Of a DNA stretch of 64,000 nt, positions 35,346 through 45,847 are shown in pieces. The DNA comes from Capitulum mitella (lineage: Eukaryota; Arthropoda; Thecostraca; Pollicipedomorpha; Pollicipedidae). The stretch spans positions 11,057,501 to 11,121,500 of the forward strand of contig CP099848.1 of NCBI GenBank assembly GCA_030062745.1, read 5' to 3'. The stretch's first letter is position 1. Each line of letters begins with the position of its first letter. A program made the position numbers and the translations under genes. The notes under the pieces are model-generated. The model was not told where the DNA came from. It saw only the letters and a list, made by a program, of their open reading frames with translations, and made no database searches.

Positions 35346-37285
35346 CCTGCGATTACAATGCAGGTCCCGTCACCATGGCCCTGTGATGGCTCCAGTGGCA
35401 TTCATCCTCTTCTGGTCATAGCATTAGATCCCATCACTCGAGGCACATGCACTCACTGAAGGGGCCTGACCGCGAAGACAGCGGGAGAACGCAACCTTGC
35501 CAAATTTTCTAGCAACCATCTCTTTTGATATATAATGTAAAGCGTGAGTTTTTTGGTAGCCGGTAAGAGCGTACGTAAGCATCAGACTGATATTCCTTGT
35601 GTTCGCGCCCGGGCCCCACCATTTTAAGGCATCGTTTTAGCACCTGACCAGACAGAAAGTGAGAAAAGGTTCCGATGACCGCTAATTTCACATACAGCGA
35701 CGCGGACGTAATGCTCGGCACTGTCGGCGGCCGCATGACATCACTTTCCGTGTCCGCTGAAGCCCGGCGCATTTTCCTCAAGGTGTAGGTGGACCCCGAT
35801 ACGACTGGATAAACCGGGCAGAGGCATTCAAGATTTAGCTCGCCATAATGGCGCTGACGATATAAAAAGGAGGTTTTTGACCTCCATACAAGTCTCCAAG
35901 GAAGCTATCATGACGGCAACACGACATTCTATGCCCAGAGGGCCTGGCACGCCTCTTTGGAACCTTCATCGCGCCGCGGTACGTACCGGATTCGCCGGAA
36001 AACACGTGCGTGATCATTGAAAACACGGATTATGGGGCATCGCCATGTATGTGCATGTGGTGCTGTCATAACCGGATCTTCTAAATAAAGGATAGCAGTC
36101 GAACGTAATTACGAAGATAAATGGCTTGGGAAGGAGTGGAACAATGCTGATCCTTAGGTCGGACATCACTGCATCGATCTTTTGTGTGGCCTTCAAGAAG
36201 CACGCCTCACGAGCTTGGGACAAGCTCTGCTGTGATGTCATGGAAAATAAACGTGACAGCTGACGGCACATGGCACCATGGCGGCAGCTTAAACAAGCCT
36301 CGTCCCAGGTTCCAACCCACGTTTGTACACGTCAGGTCCGCCGAAATGCAGTCCCAGGCCCCACGGGGTAAGCTCGCGACGCCGAAAAGATAGAGGGTCA
36401 GGGATGGCGAGACGTCCTAAGGGAAGTTCGCTCATTGGCAGGAAGGTTAAAATCGAGCGCTTTGCATCGACGCGGGATGAATTATGAGCAAGAGAGTGCA
36501 GCGTACAGTTTTTATGCACGGCTGCGTACAATGTTTGTGCTGCGTGCACAGCGAGGACGCCGTTTGCTCTCATACATGTAAACAATGCCGAGACATTGTT
36601 TAGCACGATCAATGACCGGCTGGCTGCGAATAACACCTCAGGACGCCAGGAGGCTGCTATTGGGCTGTGCACCGGGCTGTGCGGAGTGCGGAGCTAGCCG
36701 GCGCGGGCTCGGGGGGAGGGGGCAGACCACAGCCTCTGAGGCGGGAGAACTGTATCAGCTCACCCGCCGCTTCCCAACATCAGGCGACAAAGCTCTGTCG
36801 GGTCACGTGGCCAGCTGGCGACCAGCGATTTGTCTTTTGATCAGACAGCTGTGTCTGTGCCTTTTTCTAATACTAATCTAACACTGTACCATTGTGTCCT
36901 TCACAGGCAGCGTACGTTACACTCCAGAATACCAAGCAAAGGTGACGCATGCCGTAGGTTCAGTAATGCAGCAACACCCCATCGGCGAATGCTCCAAGAT
37001 TCATGGTTGTTTCTAAAGGGAGACAAAATAATGCTCCTATGATAATCTTGTTAAAAACCCTTTTCTCTCGGTATGATAGCGATCAGTGCTCCCTCAGTGC
37101 GATAGAAATTTCCTACGCACCCCTGAAACGCTGTCACGCTACCGAAAGAGGATCTCTCAGAGCTCATCTTGAGATCCTCAGCTCTGCGCAGACTCAGAGC
37201 ACACACCTTGTAGTGCAGCACACACAGCAACGTCATCGGAAAAATGGCGAATGAGACGTAGTAGAGGCGTAGATCCCGGAGGCAT
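35346..37285. other. No gene recognised
   Basis: Open minus frames at 35509-35781 (90 codons) and 36289-36672 (127 codons) look only mildly protein-like and lack the GC3 bias of the supported genes. They are not called. Confidence 0.35.
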
Positions 37286-38239
37286 ACTCATTGGACCCGG
37301 AAGTCTGTGGCGTGCAGGGTAGGGGCACCGCCCCGCAGCGGTCCCCCCCCCGTTCCGCCGCCCGCCCCCTGCCGCGGATCAGGGGCGTGAGAGCCGTCAC
37401 CGGCCACTATCGGCCCAAACCGGCTCCGAATAAAGCGCACGGGCGGCGGGAGAAGAATTTCCCCACGCGCCAAACGGGCCTTTCACGCGCTCAAAGACCA
37501 GCGGTCGCCACGCGAACCAAAAGACAAAATGGATATTCCCACGGTCGTGATGAGAAGAATTCAGGGTTCGTCGCCGGCTGAGGGGAGCGCGGCCTTTGCT
37601 GTTGGCCGGGTTCTCTAGGCAGCGGCACACAGGCCGTCATCAGTGGGCTAAGGCTTATCCAAGCCGCCGTCTCCGGCCGGCACCGCGTCGTCACGCCAGG
37701 GAAGCTTTCCCTTCGGTCTGTCTCCCCCACCCATGCAAATCGCCTGTCCGCGACCGGGAACGCACTCGCGGATGAGTTATCTCAACCGGTCGATCCGTCC
37801 TTTGCTAGCTGAAAAAAAGCTGGTTTTTATAGCAGGTGTTTTCAACTATAATAGCGTTCAACATGAGCAGGTCACCGGAAATTCGTAAGCTCGTTTATTT
37901 TGATTTACTGGAATCCACAATCAGCGTGGCTGTTTGACATTCCCTTGTAAACAAGACAACAGGAAAAGACTGCACATTGCGCAAACACAGTTGCAAACCC
38001 TGTCGACAATAAAAAACAATCGCTCGTCCTGCTCGGCAGCGGAAAATTCTCGCTTCCTCACAGCGCGGGCGAAACCCGAGGTGATGTACTCCCTAAATTA
38101 GCTCCATACGAGTTCTCAAACCGCTGTAAATGACGTGGTGCTTTGCTCACGTCTTCATCCCAGCCGCGAACGAAAAGCGCTGTCTTTTGTTGATCCTCAT
38201 GACAATCGCCTGAACCTCGTCACTCGGCCGGTGCAGACC
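37286..38239. other. Small GC block and flanking sequence, no gene
   Basis: CpG-rich at 37300-37450, then mixed, then AT-rich. No coding frame or array is supported. Confidence 0.35.
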
Positions 38240-38450
38240 TCCTCCAGACACGGGCCGGAATTTCGGGCGGACCGCGCCGGGCGCACAGAAGGCAGCCGCG
38301 GCCGCTTGTGTGGTCGATACGGAGACGTCGGCGGCCGGCGGCGGTTTCGTCCCGTATCGGGCCGACAGTGACGGCCGGGCAGCGGCGGCTCCGGCAGCCC
38401 GGCCGCCGCGGAGCTGAGGCAGCTGGGCGGGCTCCACACCGGCCGAGGGG
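38240..38450. other. GC/CpG-rich core
   Basis: CpG-dense block abutting the 20-bp array on its right. No gene is called. Confidence 0.4.
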
Positions 38451-38840
38451 CCGCGTTGACGGCTGAGGAGCCGCAGTGACGTCCGGGACTCAGCAGTGAC
38501 GGCCGGGACACCGCAGTGGCGATCAAGACATCAAAGTGACGGCCGAAATGTCGCAGTGACGGTCCAGACATCGCAGCGACAGCCGCGACACCGCAGTAGC
38601 GCCTGGGGCCACAGCGAAGCCGAGATTTCGCAGTGAAGACAGGGACACCACAGCGAAGGCCAGGAATCGTCAGTGGCGGCTGATACACCGCAGTGACGGC
38701 CGGAACTCAACAGTGGCGGCCGAGGAAGAGCAGTGACGGCTGAGGTATTGCTTTGACGGCAGAGACACCGCTGTGAAGACCGAGATATCGCAGTGACGGC
38801 TGAGACGCAGCAGGGAAGGCAAAGGCAAGGCGACGAGCGT
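38451..38840. repeat. Minisatellite, 20-bp unit, about 19 copies
   Basis: Units of the form CAGTGACGGCCGGGACACCG, mostly exactly 20 bp (a few 19-21), run head to tail for about 390 bp. Changes are mainly substitutions. Confidence 0.75.
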
Positions 38841-39324
38841 GGCGACCAGTGAGAGTGCAAGGGAATGCGAGAGGATGCGCCACAACTCTACAGCATACTG
38901 CTCAACAGCTCTACAGTCTTACAGCGTAGCGCCGCCCGGCTTCACTGAAACAGGGCTGGTCCGTGCGTAGGCCGGGGACGAGAGGATTGGGAAATGTTGC
39001 GGGATTGCTATGCATTGCAAGCGCCGAAATAACCTGAACCCCTAAGGAAGACAGCAGACGAGACACCGAAATGGCTCTCCCAATGACGAATTAATGGTTA
39101 TTGAAAGCATCTTACGGACTTGATGAGAGAGACGCTTTCTGGAACCAACGCGATATATCGAGAAATTACCGGGGATTTTTTGGTTCAAGACGTTACCGGT
39201 GAAAACGTGATCTAAAACGACGTGGACCGCCTGATCCTCGCTGGCGGGTAAAAAAGCAAACGCATCTTTGCAAGTAAACTACCGCTGGTCAGTTCAGCTC
39301 TGAGATCGTCCCGGGACCGTCACC

Positions 39325-40875
39325 ATGGCGGAGGGCGCCTTCAGCCGGACGGGCCTGCTGGACGGCCGGCGTCAGCGGCGAACGGAGCGGCAGCCGCCAG
39401 CGCGGCCGCTGCGGCTCGTGTGCCCCAGCCGGCCGGCGCTGGCCAGCTGCCGGCCGTTCGCGTTGCTGCACAACCCGTACCCGGGGCCGTGCAGCGTGCT
39501 GTGCCGGCACCCGGCCGGGCCGGGCCGCCCAGCCGCCGGCCCCCTGCACCTGGGGCCGGGCGAGCCGGCACCGGCGCCGCGGCCGCCGCTGTTCCGGGCT
39601 GACCCGACGCTGGCCGCCGGGCCGGCGGCGCCCTCCGAGCTGGCCGCCCTGCTGCCGGACGACCTGCTGCGCCGCTACGCCGCGTCCGAGGCGTCGCTGC
39701 TGGAGGCGCGGCCGCTGGCGCCGCTGGCGCGGCCCGCGCCGCCGCCGTTGCCTCGCTCCATCGTCGTGCTCGACATGCGCGGCGGCGTCGGCTATGACGT
39801 GCGCTGCCGCGTCACCTCCGTCGAGCCGGAAGAGGGCGGCCGGGCGCGCGCGCCGCGGCCGCCGCCGGCCGGCCGTCGCCCGTCGGCCGCCTGCAGCCTG
39901 CTGGCCGTGTCCAGCCTGCGGCCGGCCACGCCGCGCTCCCGCTCCGCCTCGTCCGCGGCCAGCACGCGGCGGCGGCGGCGGCGCGGCTCGCGCCGGCGTC
40001 GCCGTCGCTCGGCCAGCCCACAGGGCGCGCCGTCCGGGAGCGACACCGAGACGGAGATGGGCCGCCGCCTCGGGCCGCGCCACGAGGCGGTCACTGCCGG
40101 ACCGGTCAGCCTTCTGGTGCCGGACCTGGCCGCGTTGGAGCAGGCGCCGGACAAAGCACCCGCCTCCAGGGGCAAGAAGGGAAAGAAGAAGAAAAAGAAG
40201 AAGGGGAAGAAGGGAGATCAGGTGGATGAGCGGCTGCAGAAGATGGATACGTTTTCCGCGATGATGGAAGCCTTACAGGCCAGCTACTCGAGCAGCAGAA
40301 GCCACCGCAAGGCGCCCAGCACGAAGCGCTTCAACCGCGAGCTGGAGCAGGCCATGGCCGAGTTCGCCGAGCCGGACGAGTCTAAGGGCTTCTGGCTGCG
40401 ACTGCCGCGTAGCGCGCCCGGCTGCGGCTGCCGCTTCGAGCTGCCGCTGGACATGCGCGAGCTGGAGCGGCTCTCGCCGCTCGACTACCTGAGCCGGTTC
40501 ACACTGGTCTCGGAGCAGCGCCGCCAGGTATACGCGGCCGTGTTCCGGCAGCTGCGTGCCGCCGGCGCCGACGCCGAGCCGGCGCTCTGGACGGCGCTGG
40601 GCGAGGCCGCCGGCGGTGCACTCGACGAACGTCGCGTCTCCGAGCTGCTGCGGCTGCTGGGCGCGCCGCCACCGACGCCGCTGACGTTCGCCCAGTTCGC
40701 CGGCCTGGCCGCGCTCTGCGAGCGCCTGCTGGCCGCCGAGCGGGAGCCGGACGTCGCGTCCGACCGCGAACTGCTCGAGACGGTCGATTTCCAGCGGCTG
40801 GCCGTCCTGCTGCAGGGCGTCGACAGCCCGCGGGCCGACGTCGTCTGCCTGCTGTGGAGGATACGGGACGGCTGA
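39325..40875 (+). CDS. Uncharacterised 516-residue protein, EF-hand-like C-terminal region
   Basis: A single uninterrupted frame of 516 codons starting at an ATG in excellent context (GTCACCATGG). Third positions are overwhelmingly G or C. Residues 1-145 are Pro/Ala/Arg-rich; 165-255 are low complexity with Arg runs (213-228) and Ser; 283-297 form a Lys/Gly run that would suit nuclear or nucleic-acid contact. From about 300 the sequence is more ordered: a helix-rich stretch (303-350), then FWLRLPRS and FELPLDMRELERLSPLDYLS (356-390), then two helix pairs (396-470) spaced like a degenerate EF-hand pair (QVYAAVFRQL, GALDERRVSELLRLL, LTFAQFAGLAALCERLL). Acidic calcium ligands are largely missing. 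I do not recognise the family; EF-hand-like is inference. It appears intronless. Its last seven codons and stop lie in the first unit of the following 34-bp minisatellite. Confidence 0.7.
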   Translation: MAEGAFSRTGLLDGRRQRRTERQPPARPLRLVCPSRPALASCRPFALLHNPYPGPCSVLCRHPAGPGRPAAGPLHLGPGEPAPAPRPPLFRADPTLAAGPAAPSELAALLPDDLLRRYAASEASLLEARPLAPLARPAPPPLPRSIVVLDMRGGVGYDVRCRVTSVEPEEGGRARAPRPPPAGRRPSAACSLLAVSSLRPATPRSRSASSAASTRRRRRRGSRRRRRRSASPQGAPSGSDTETEMGRRLGPRHEAVTAGPVSLLVPDLAALEQAPDKAPASRGKKGKKKKKKKGKKGDQVDERLQKMDTFSAMMEALQASYSSSRSHRKAPSTKRFNRELEQAMAEFAEPDESKGFWLRLPRSAPGCGCRFELPLDMRELERLSPLDYLSRFTLVSEQRRQVYAAVFRQLRAAGADAEPALWTALGEAAGGALDERRVSELLRLLGAPPPTPLTFAQFAGLAALCERLLAAEREPDVASDRELLETVDFQRLAVLLQGVDSPRADVVCLLWRIRDG

Positions 40876-41284
40876 TGGTGCCACGCTGTGGAGGATACGG
40901 GACGGCTGATGGTGCCACGCTGTGGAGGATACGGGACGGCTGATGGTGCCACACTGTGGAGGATACGGGACGGCTGATGGTGACACAGTGTGAAGGATAC
41001 GGAGCGGCTGATGATGCCACGCTGTGAAGGATAAGGAACGGGTGATGGTGCCACGCTGTGGAGGATACGGAACGGCTGATGGCGACGCACTGTGGATGGT
41101 ACGGGACGGCTGATGGTGCCACAGTGTGGAAGATACGGGACGGCTGATGGTGCCACGCTGTGGAGGATACGACACTGCTGATGGTGCCACACTGCGGAGG
41201 ATACGGGACGGCTGATGGTGACACACTGTGGATGGCACGTGACGGCAGATGGTGCCACGATGTGGAGGATACGGGAGAGCTGAC
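40853..41284. repeat. Minisatellite, exact 34-bp unit, 12 copies plus a partial
   Basis: Unit starts fall every 34 bp from 40853 to 41261 without any indel. Each unit begins TGTGGAGGATACGGGACGGC and most end in a CCAC- or ACAC-type word. Units 1 and 2 are identical, units 3-4 differ slightly and later ones diverge more. Unit 1 is coding: it carries the codons for WRIRDG and the TGA of the preceding gene. The array therefore probably arose by duplication of the end of that gene. As 34 is not a multiple of three, the repeats do not extend the protein. Confidence 0.85.
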
Positions 41285-42470
41285 AACAGCTTGCTCAGGA
41301 GTACACGGAACTGCCGATTTCGCCAAGCCATGGAAAATGTTAATCGGCGATGAGTCGCCGTTGTTTTGGAGAAAAAGGACGGGTAATGTCAGCTTCGATA
41401 CGAAAAGCGACGGCTGCTTTTAACGGCCTGCCGCAGGACACACGGACAGATTTCGCCAGACCAAGCGATTTGAAACTCCACTGCGCCTTGTTAACCACCG
41501 CCCACGGTCTTGGTAGGAGGACCTCTAACAGTCTTTTGTACCATAGTTTTAAGAATATTAGATCACGGTATTGTTTTTTCTAGTCGCGCTCTGCAACATG
41601 TCAACGTGCAGTACCAAGCCAAGGAGAATGATACATTGTTTTCACCATTTCACTGGCATGATGTTTTAAACATTTCCTTAGCAAAGGCGGTTTTCCATTT
41701 TCATCTACAGACTCCAAATGTGTGTGATAGATCTAGAAAACAGTTCCATGTTTTCACCTCACTACGTGTGCGATCACATCCTAAAACGCCTCGTTTTACG
41801 CATTCACTTTTACGCCGAGAAAGAAGACCTCATGGAAGGTACGGTCCACAGCGTTTACTTGTTAAACGATTATCAGCAGCTTTTGATCATGCATTTCGAC
41901 CGTACTGCACCGTGCGGCTGGTTGCAGATCATTGCCGGGGAGGATCGTTTTTTCCCGCCGCCTGGGAGTTACGGGACATATTTCGCTTCAGCCACGCCTA
42001 TCTCAATAATTAATGCACTCAATTTCGATAATTCAAACGGCAATCGACAAGCCCGCATTCCGGTTCCTTCAAGAAAAGGTGCAGCAGTTGGCCTAGAGCT
42101 TATCACAGGACGGATAACACGCCTGTACAGGTGATTATGCACCGCCCACTCTGAGACAACGCTGTGGCAAAATGGTCCAACTCGAATACAGAAAACGTGG
42201 CACCAAGTTTGCGTGTTTCGTCACGGCGACTTATACCGCGATGAAGTTACCTGGTCGTTGTCATACTACTTCTTTACAGACTGTTTCTGCCGCAGAAATG
42301 GACGGAAGGTCCAGGTGTCATAATTTCTCTTATTTTTATGTTGTCTGCGTGTATTGCAGAATGCTACTAGTTGGCAGGAAGGAGAACGGATGTGCAGTTT
42401 TAGGTAACTCATACGGGGTCGACGATATATTTACATGTACCAATCGGAGGAGGTGCCCATCGCGCATGAA
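41285..42470. other. No gene recognised
   Basis: Overlapping plus frames at 41510-42013 and 41718-42134 exceed 130 codons but lack coding bias and known motifs. This may include the 3' UTR of the 516-residue gene; no clear AATAAA lies close. Confidence 0.35.
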
Positions 42471-45400
42471 TAGGGGAGGACCTGGAGACGTGGGACACCA
42501 GTTCTCCCCTTTCACCCGCTACCTCAGGCAGAGCCTCTTCGCTAAGCAATATTAGCTTTTTAGATGTCATTGTGTAGCGAGACTAAATCGCTACTCGGGT
42601 GCTGAGTTTCAGGGTGACAAGGAAAATATTAGCTCATTTTTGGGGGGCGCGAAAAATGCATTCCAGGAGGGAGAGATGGGACACGACGTGGGGAGAACTG
42701 TGACTTGAGACATGAAACAGAAGATTACATTAGACATTTTGAGTGGCATACGTGTTCCACATGTCCAACTACATATAAGAAACAAAAATGCGTAAAATAA
42801 TCCTTTTATCAACATCAGTGATTTCTTGCCTGTAAAGTCGAAATTCCAGTTCATTCAGGAGACTTCTTCCTCTGGAAATACATGGTCATAGGGATCCAGC
42901 ATACTTATCTGTGAAAACGATCTGGAAGCAATAAAGGGATGCTGCCACTTTCCTACCTAAGAGGATATTGTCATTTATCTACCTGTGAGTCCTCCAACTT
43001 TATACGAGTTGAAAATAGGCAGCTATTAAATATCGAGGGAAAATAAACGTATTTTGCGTGTTAAGTACGTCTCTAACTACGTAACTAACTCATGCAGCGC
43101 AAGCGCAGTGTCGTATGCTTCGTTTGGATTGTCCTGCTCATCCTTGTGTAAATATTGCCGTGAGAAATATAGCGGGTTACGTCGTGAAGGGCAATGCATT
43201 TTCTGTGTATAAGAACACAGCAGCGTTCTACAGCGTTGCAGACAAATTTCGCACATCAGTTCATCTTCCTCACCGATGCCAGCACACTCTTCATGAGTCC
43301 ATTGCTTGCATTTCGTGCACCGCACCAATCCTTCTCCTCGCAATCCAGATTCGTCGCCACAGTACAGGCGCATTATTGCACTTTTGCCATCAGACGTGAA
43401 GGCTAGAGCGTTGCTCGCTATCTTCCGCCCTTTTCATCTTTTCTTTCTTGACTACTTCTCTCTGTCTTCCTTTTCCATTGTCTTTTTACGGCGCTCTTCG
43501 TTCTCAGCGCGCTTTCGCCTGAGCGCAGGCGTAGCAACCATAGTTTTACCACGTTTTCTTCTTCGCAAGCTCTTTCCGGTGAGGCTTTTGGGTACGGCTT
43601 GATCACGACTGGGGAGACGAAACGTCCAGATGTGCCCCGCTAGGCGGCCGCTGCTGAGGTGCCCGGCTGTGTGGCCGCCGCTGAGGTGCCTGGCTGGGAG
43701 GACTCCCCTGAGATGGCTGGGTGCTTGTACCAGGCTCGACACCGTCTGTCTGAAGGCAACAAATCATCGCCTTTAAAAACATTTCGGTCGAACGGCCTGA
43801 TTTCGGAGGACTTGAACCTAGATATGATGTTCTGTGGTGCTGTTGCGTTCGTCCACGCTTGGCCCATCAGCTGTCCCGTTTGTGACACAGTGACACAGTT
43901 TTCCCTGGGTTGGACAGCATCCATGTCGTCATCGCCGAATTGAAGAAGGCCTTGAGGGGCCGCACACCGTCCTGTCCAATGGCTGGCTTTTGTGGCTGGT
44001 GTGTGGTGATATCGTTATGTTGTACACATCGAAGTTTTTGGCCTCGTCCAGAGCGGGTATGGAAAGGTGACCTTCATAGTTGCCATGATAACTATGCATG
44101 GGCCTCGACTGACGCTCCTGGCTGTTTCACGATGTGCTTGATGACCTGAAGGGAGTTCTCGCTGGTCATCCATCCTGATTAATGCACGAGGCCGAGTGAC
44201 GCCGTGGGCGTTCCTGTCATCACGGTCTCTCGCAGTGTTTTCCTAGGGAAAACAAATGTCGGTGGAAAAGCGCATCCGGCGGCGGGCACGACGGCGCACA
44301 GCGTCACCAGCTCGTCCCGTTCACGTGAGGTGGCTTGGCCAATGACCTTTGACCCTTCATCGCGAGCACCATTGGGCAACTCTGTACAATGGTGCATTCC
44401 GTTTCATCGAGATTGCAGATAAGGGTGTCATCTGCACCGGTGCTCCAAGTTGCCGAAAAACTTGGCCACGTTGTGTCGGTTGTGAACGGTGAACGGTTGC
44501 CCTTGCAAGTGACGATGGCTCCGGCTGCCTTACAGCAAGGGCTGGATTTCTCTTCATAATTCCTCGAAACCAGTCTTTTCCAGCTGTTTTGGTATTCTTC
44601 CATCCATCTGGTAAGCACAGTGCGATCGCTTTGGCCACCTGCTACACAGGTTTCTTCACCGTGCTTGGTGTTGAGCCATGAAATATATTAGAACAGCGAA
44701 CTCATCTCAGCGACAATGGTCTCTTCTTCATCAGAGAATATGCTTGGGCGGTCCATAGCGTGACCCCAGCTTGCCTTCTGGGTTTTGGATGTACTCCCAT
44801 ACCCAACGGCTGAACGAACTTCTGGAGACTCCATGCTGTTGTGCTACTCCGCATATCGATTTTTTTCATTTTCAGTTACTTCAAGAAAGGCAGCAAAAAT
44901 TCGATTATGGATAGTATGCGTTCGTTCTGTTTTCCTTGCATATACAAACGGCATTTTCTTTGCGTGGGATAGGCAGCACAGATCAAGATTGTCTCAGGAG
45001 CTTAAGAGGATTGGTCTGGAAAGAAAGGTAGATCTAATTCAGTAGCCAAGTCGTAGAACTCAAGCTCTATCAAAACTGTTTAGGAAACTTCACCCATCAG
45101 TACCTCATCTGGCCATGCTTGCAATACATTTCACCATCACAGTCACGAGAGTGGCATTGATTTAGGACACAACTCAATACAGGGGCCCATACACCCCTAT
45201 TTTAGGCATTCGGAGCCAAGCCGATAAGGGGGGGGGGGGAGCAGAGGCGATGAAATCTCCGTAGAGTTGGGGCCAAACTAATTTTGATTTTGATTAATTC
45301 TTTCCACGCAGCACTTCAGGATTAATGACAAATTTCTCCCAGAGTGGAAGGGGGATAGTCATTCCCCTGCCTCTCCTCTAATTGCCGCCCATGGGGGGGG

Positions 45401-45847
45401 GGCGTCTCAAAGTGAAACAAACCAACGCCTATGATCAGAGACACACAGGAAGAAGTGGGACACTGGAGAAGTGGACCATGCTGTGCCCCAACTCTGCCGT
45501 AACCGCCAGACTAGGCAAACATGTCGGCCCTAGAAAAACGATGACATTTACAAGGTGAGAAGGTACATGAAGCTGTGAGCTATATCCCACTGGATGTTCA
45601 TATCAAACCTAATTTGAAAGGGACGAGGTAAACCTAGATGATTAATTGCATGGTTGTGAAAACAAACTTTTCGCTGCGTCCAGCCTACCTGTTGATCCGC
45701 CGGTGTTACCACAAAAGAAGGAGCTGAGCAGTGTGACCATTCTTGAGAAAATGTTATTGTGGAAAAGATCGTATTTGAAAGCAATTTGAAGGAGAAAAGG
45801 GTACCGTCCCAATTCTCCCGAGTCCCACTTCTCCCGGTTCTCCCCTG
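42471..45847 (-). mobile_element. pogo/Tigger-like DNA transposon, nearly full length
   Basis: The left end (42472 on) reads AGGGGAGGACCTGGAGACGT. The right end, reverse complemented from 45847, reads CAGGGGAGAACCGGGAGAAG. After the first base the two agree at all but three of the next 24 positions. Related GGGAGAA/GTGGGAC words also occur just inside both ends (42660-42705, 45449-45475). Between them lies a decayed transposase on the minus strand. A flanking TA duplication, expected for Tc1/mariner/pogo elements, is not evident. A G-rich segment at 45200-45420 may be a later insertion. The element is old and not intact. Confidence 0.75.
43077..44954 (-). pseudogene. Decayed pogo/Tigger transposase with C-terminal PHD-like finger
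   Basis: Begins MPFVYARKTERTHTIHNR (ATG at 44954). A helix-turn-helix part follows in another frame (VAQQHGVSRSSFSRWVWEYI, then GKLGSRYGPPKHIL). Next come the family-typical AGKDWFRGIMKRNPALAVRQ and LARAT (about 44460-44600), NLDETECTIVQ at the first catalytic Asp, FPPTFVFPRKTL, and later FKSSEIRPFDRNVF (about 43800). A Lys/Arg-rich stretch and a PHD-like finger (43260-43376) complete it: YCGDE, VRCTKCKQWTHEEC, LMCEICL. In that finger the first zinc-ligand Cys is Arg. Several frame changes and at least one in-frame stop break the gene. Part of the DDE core (about 43960-44180) is poorly recognisable. Pogo transposases carrying a terminal zinc finger are known in invertebrates. Confidence 0.8.

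Noticed and set aside
41510-42134. Two overlapping plus frames of 167 and 138 codons
   Set aside because: Mutually exclusive, no bias, no motif; likely chance openness.
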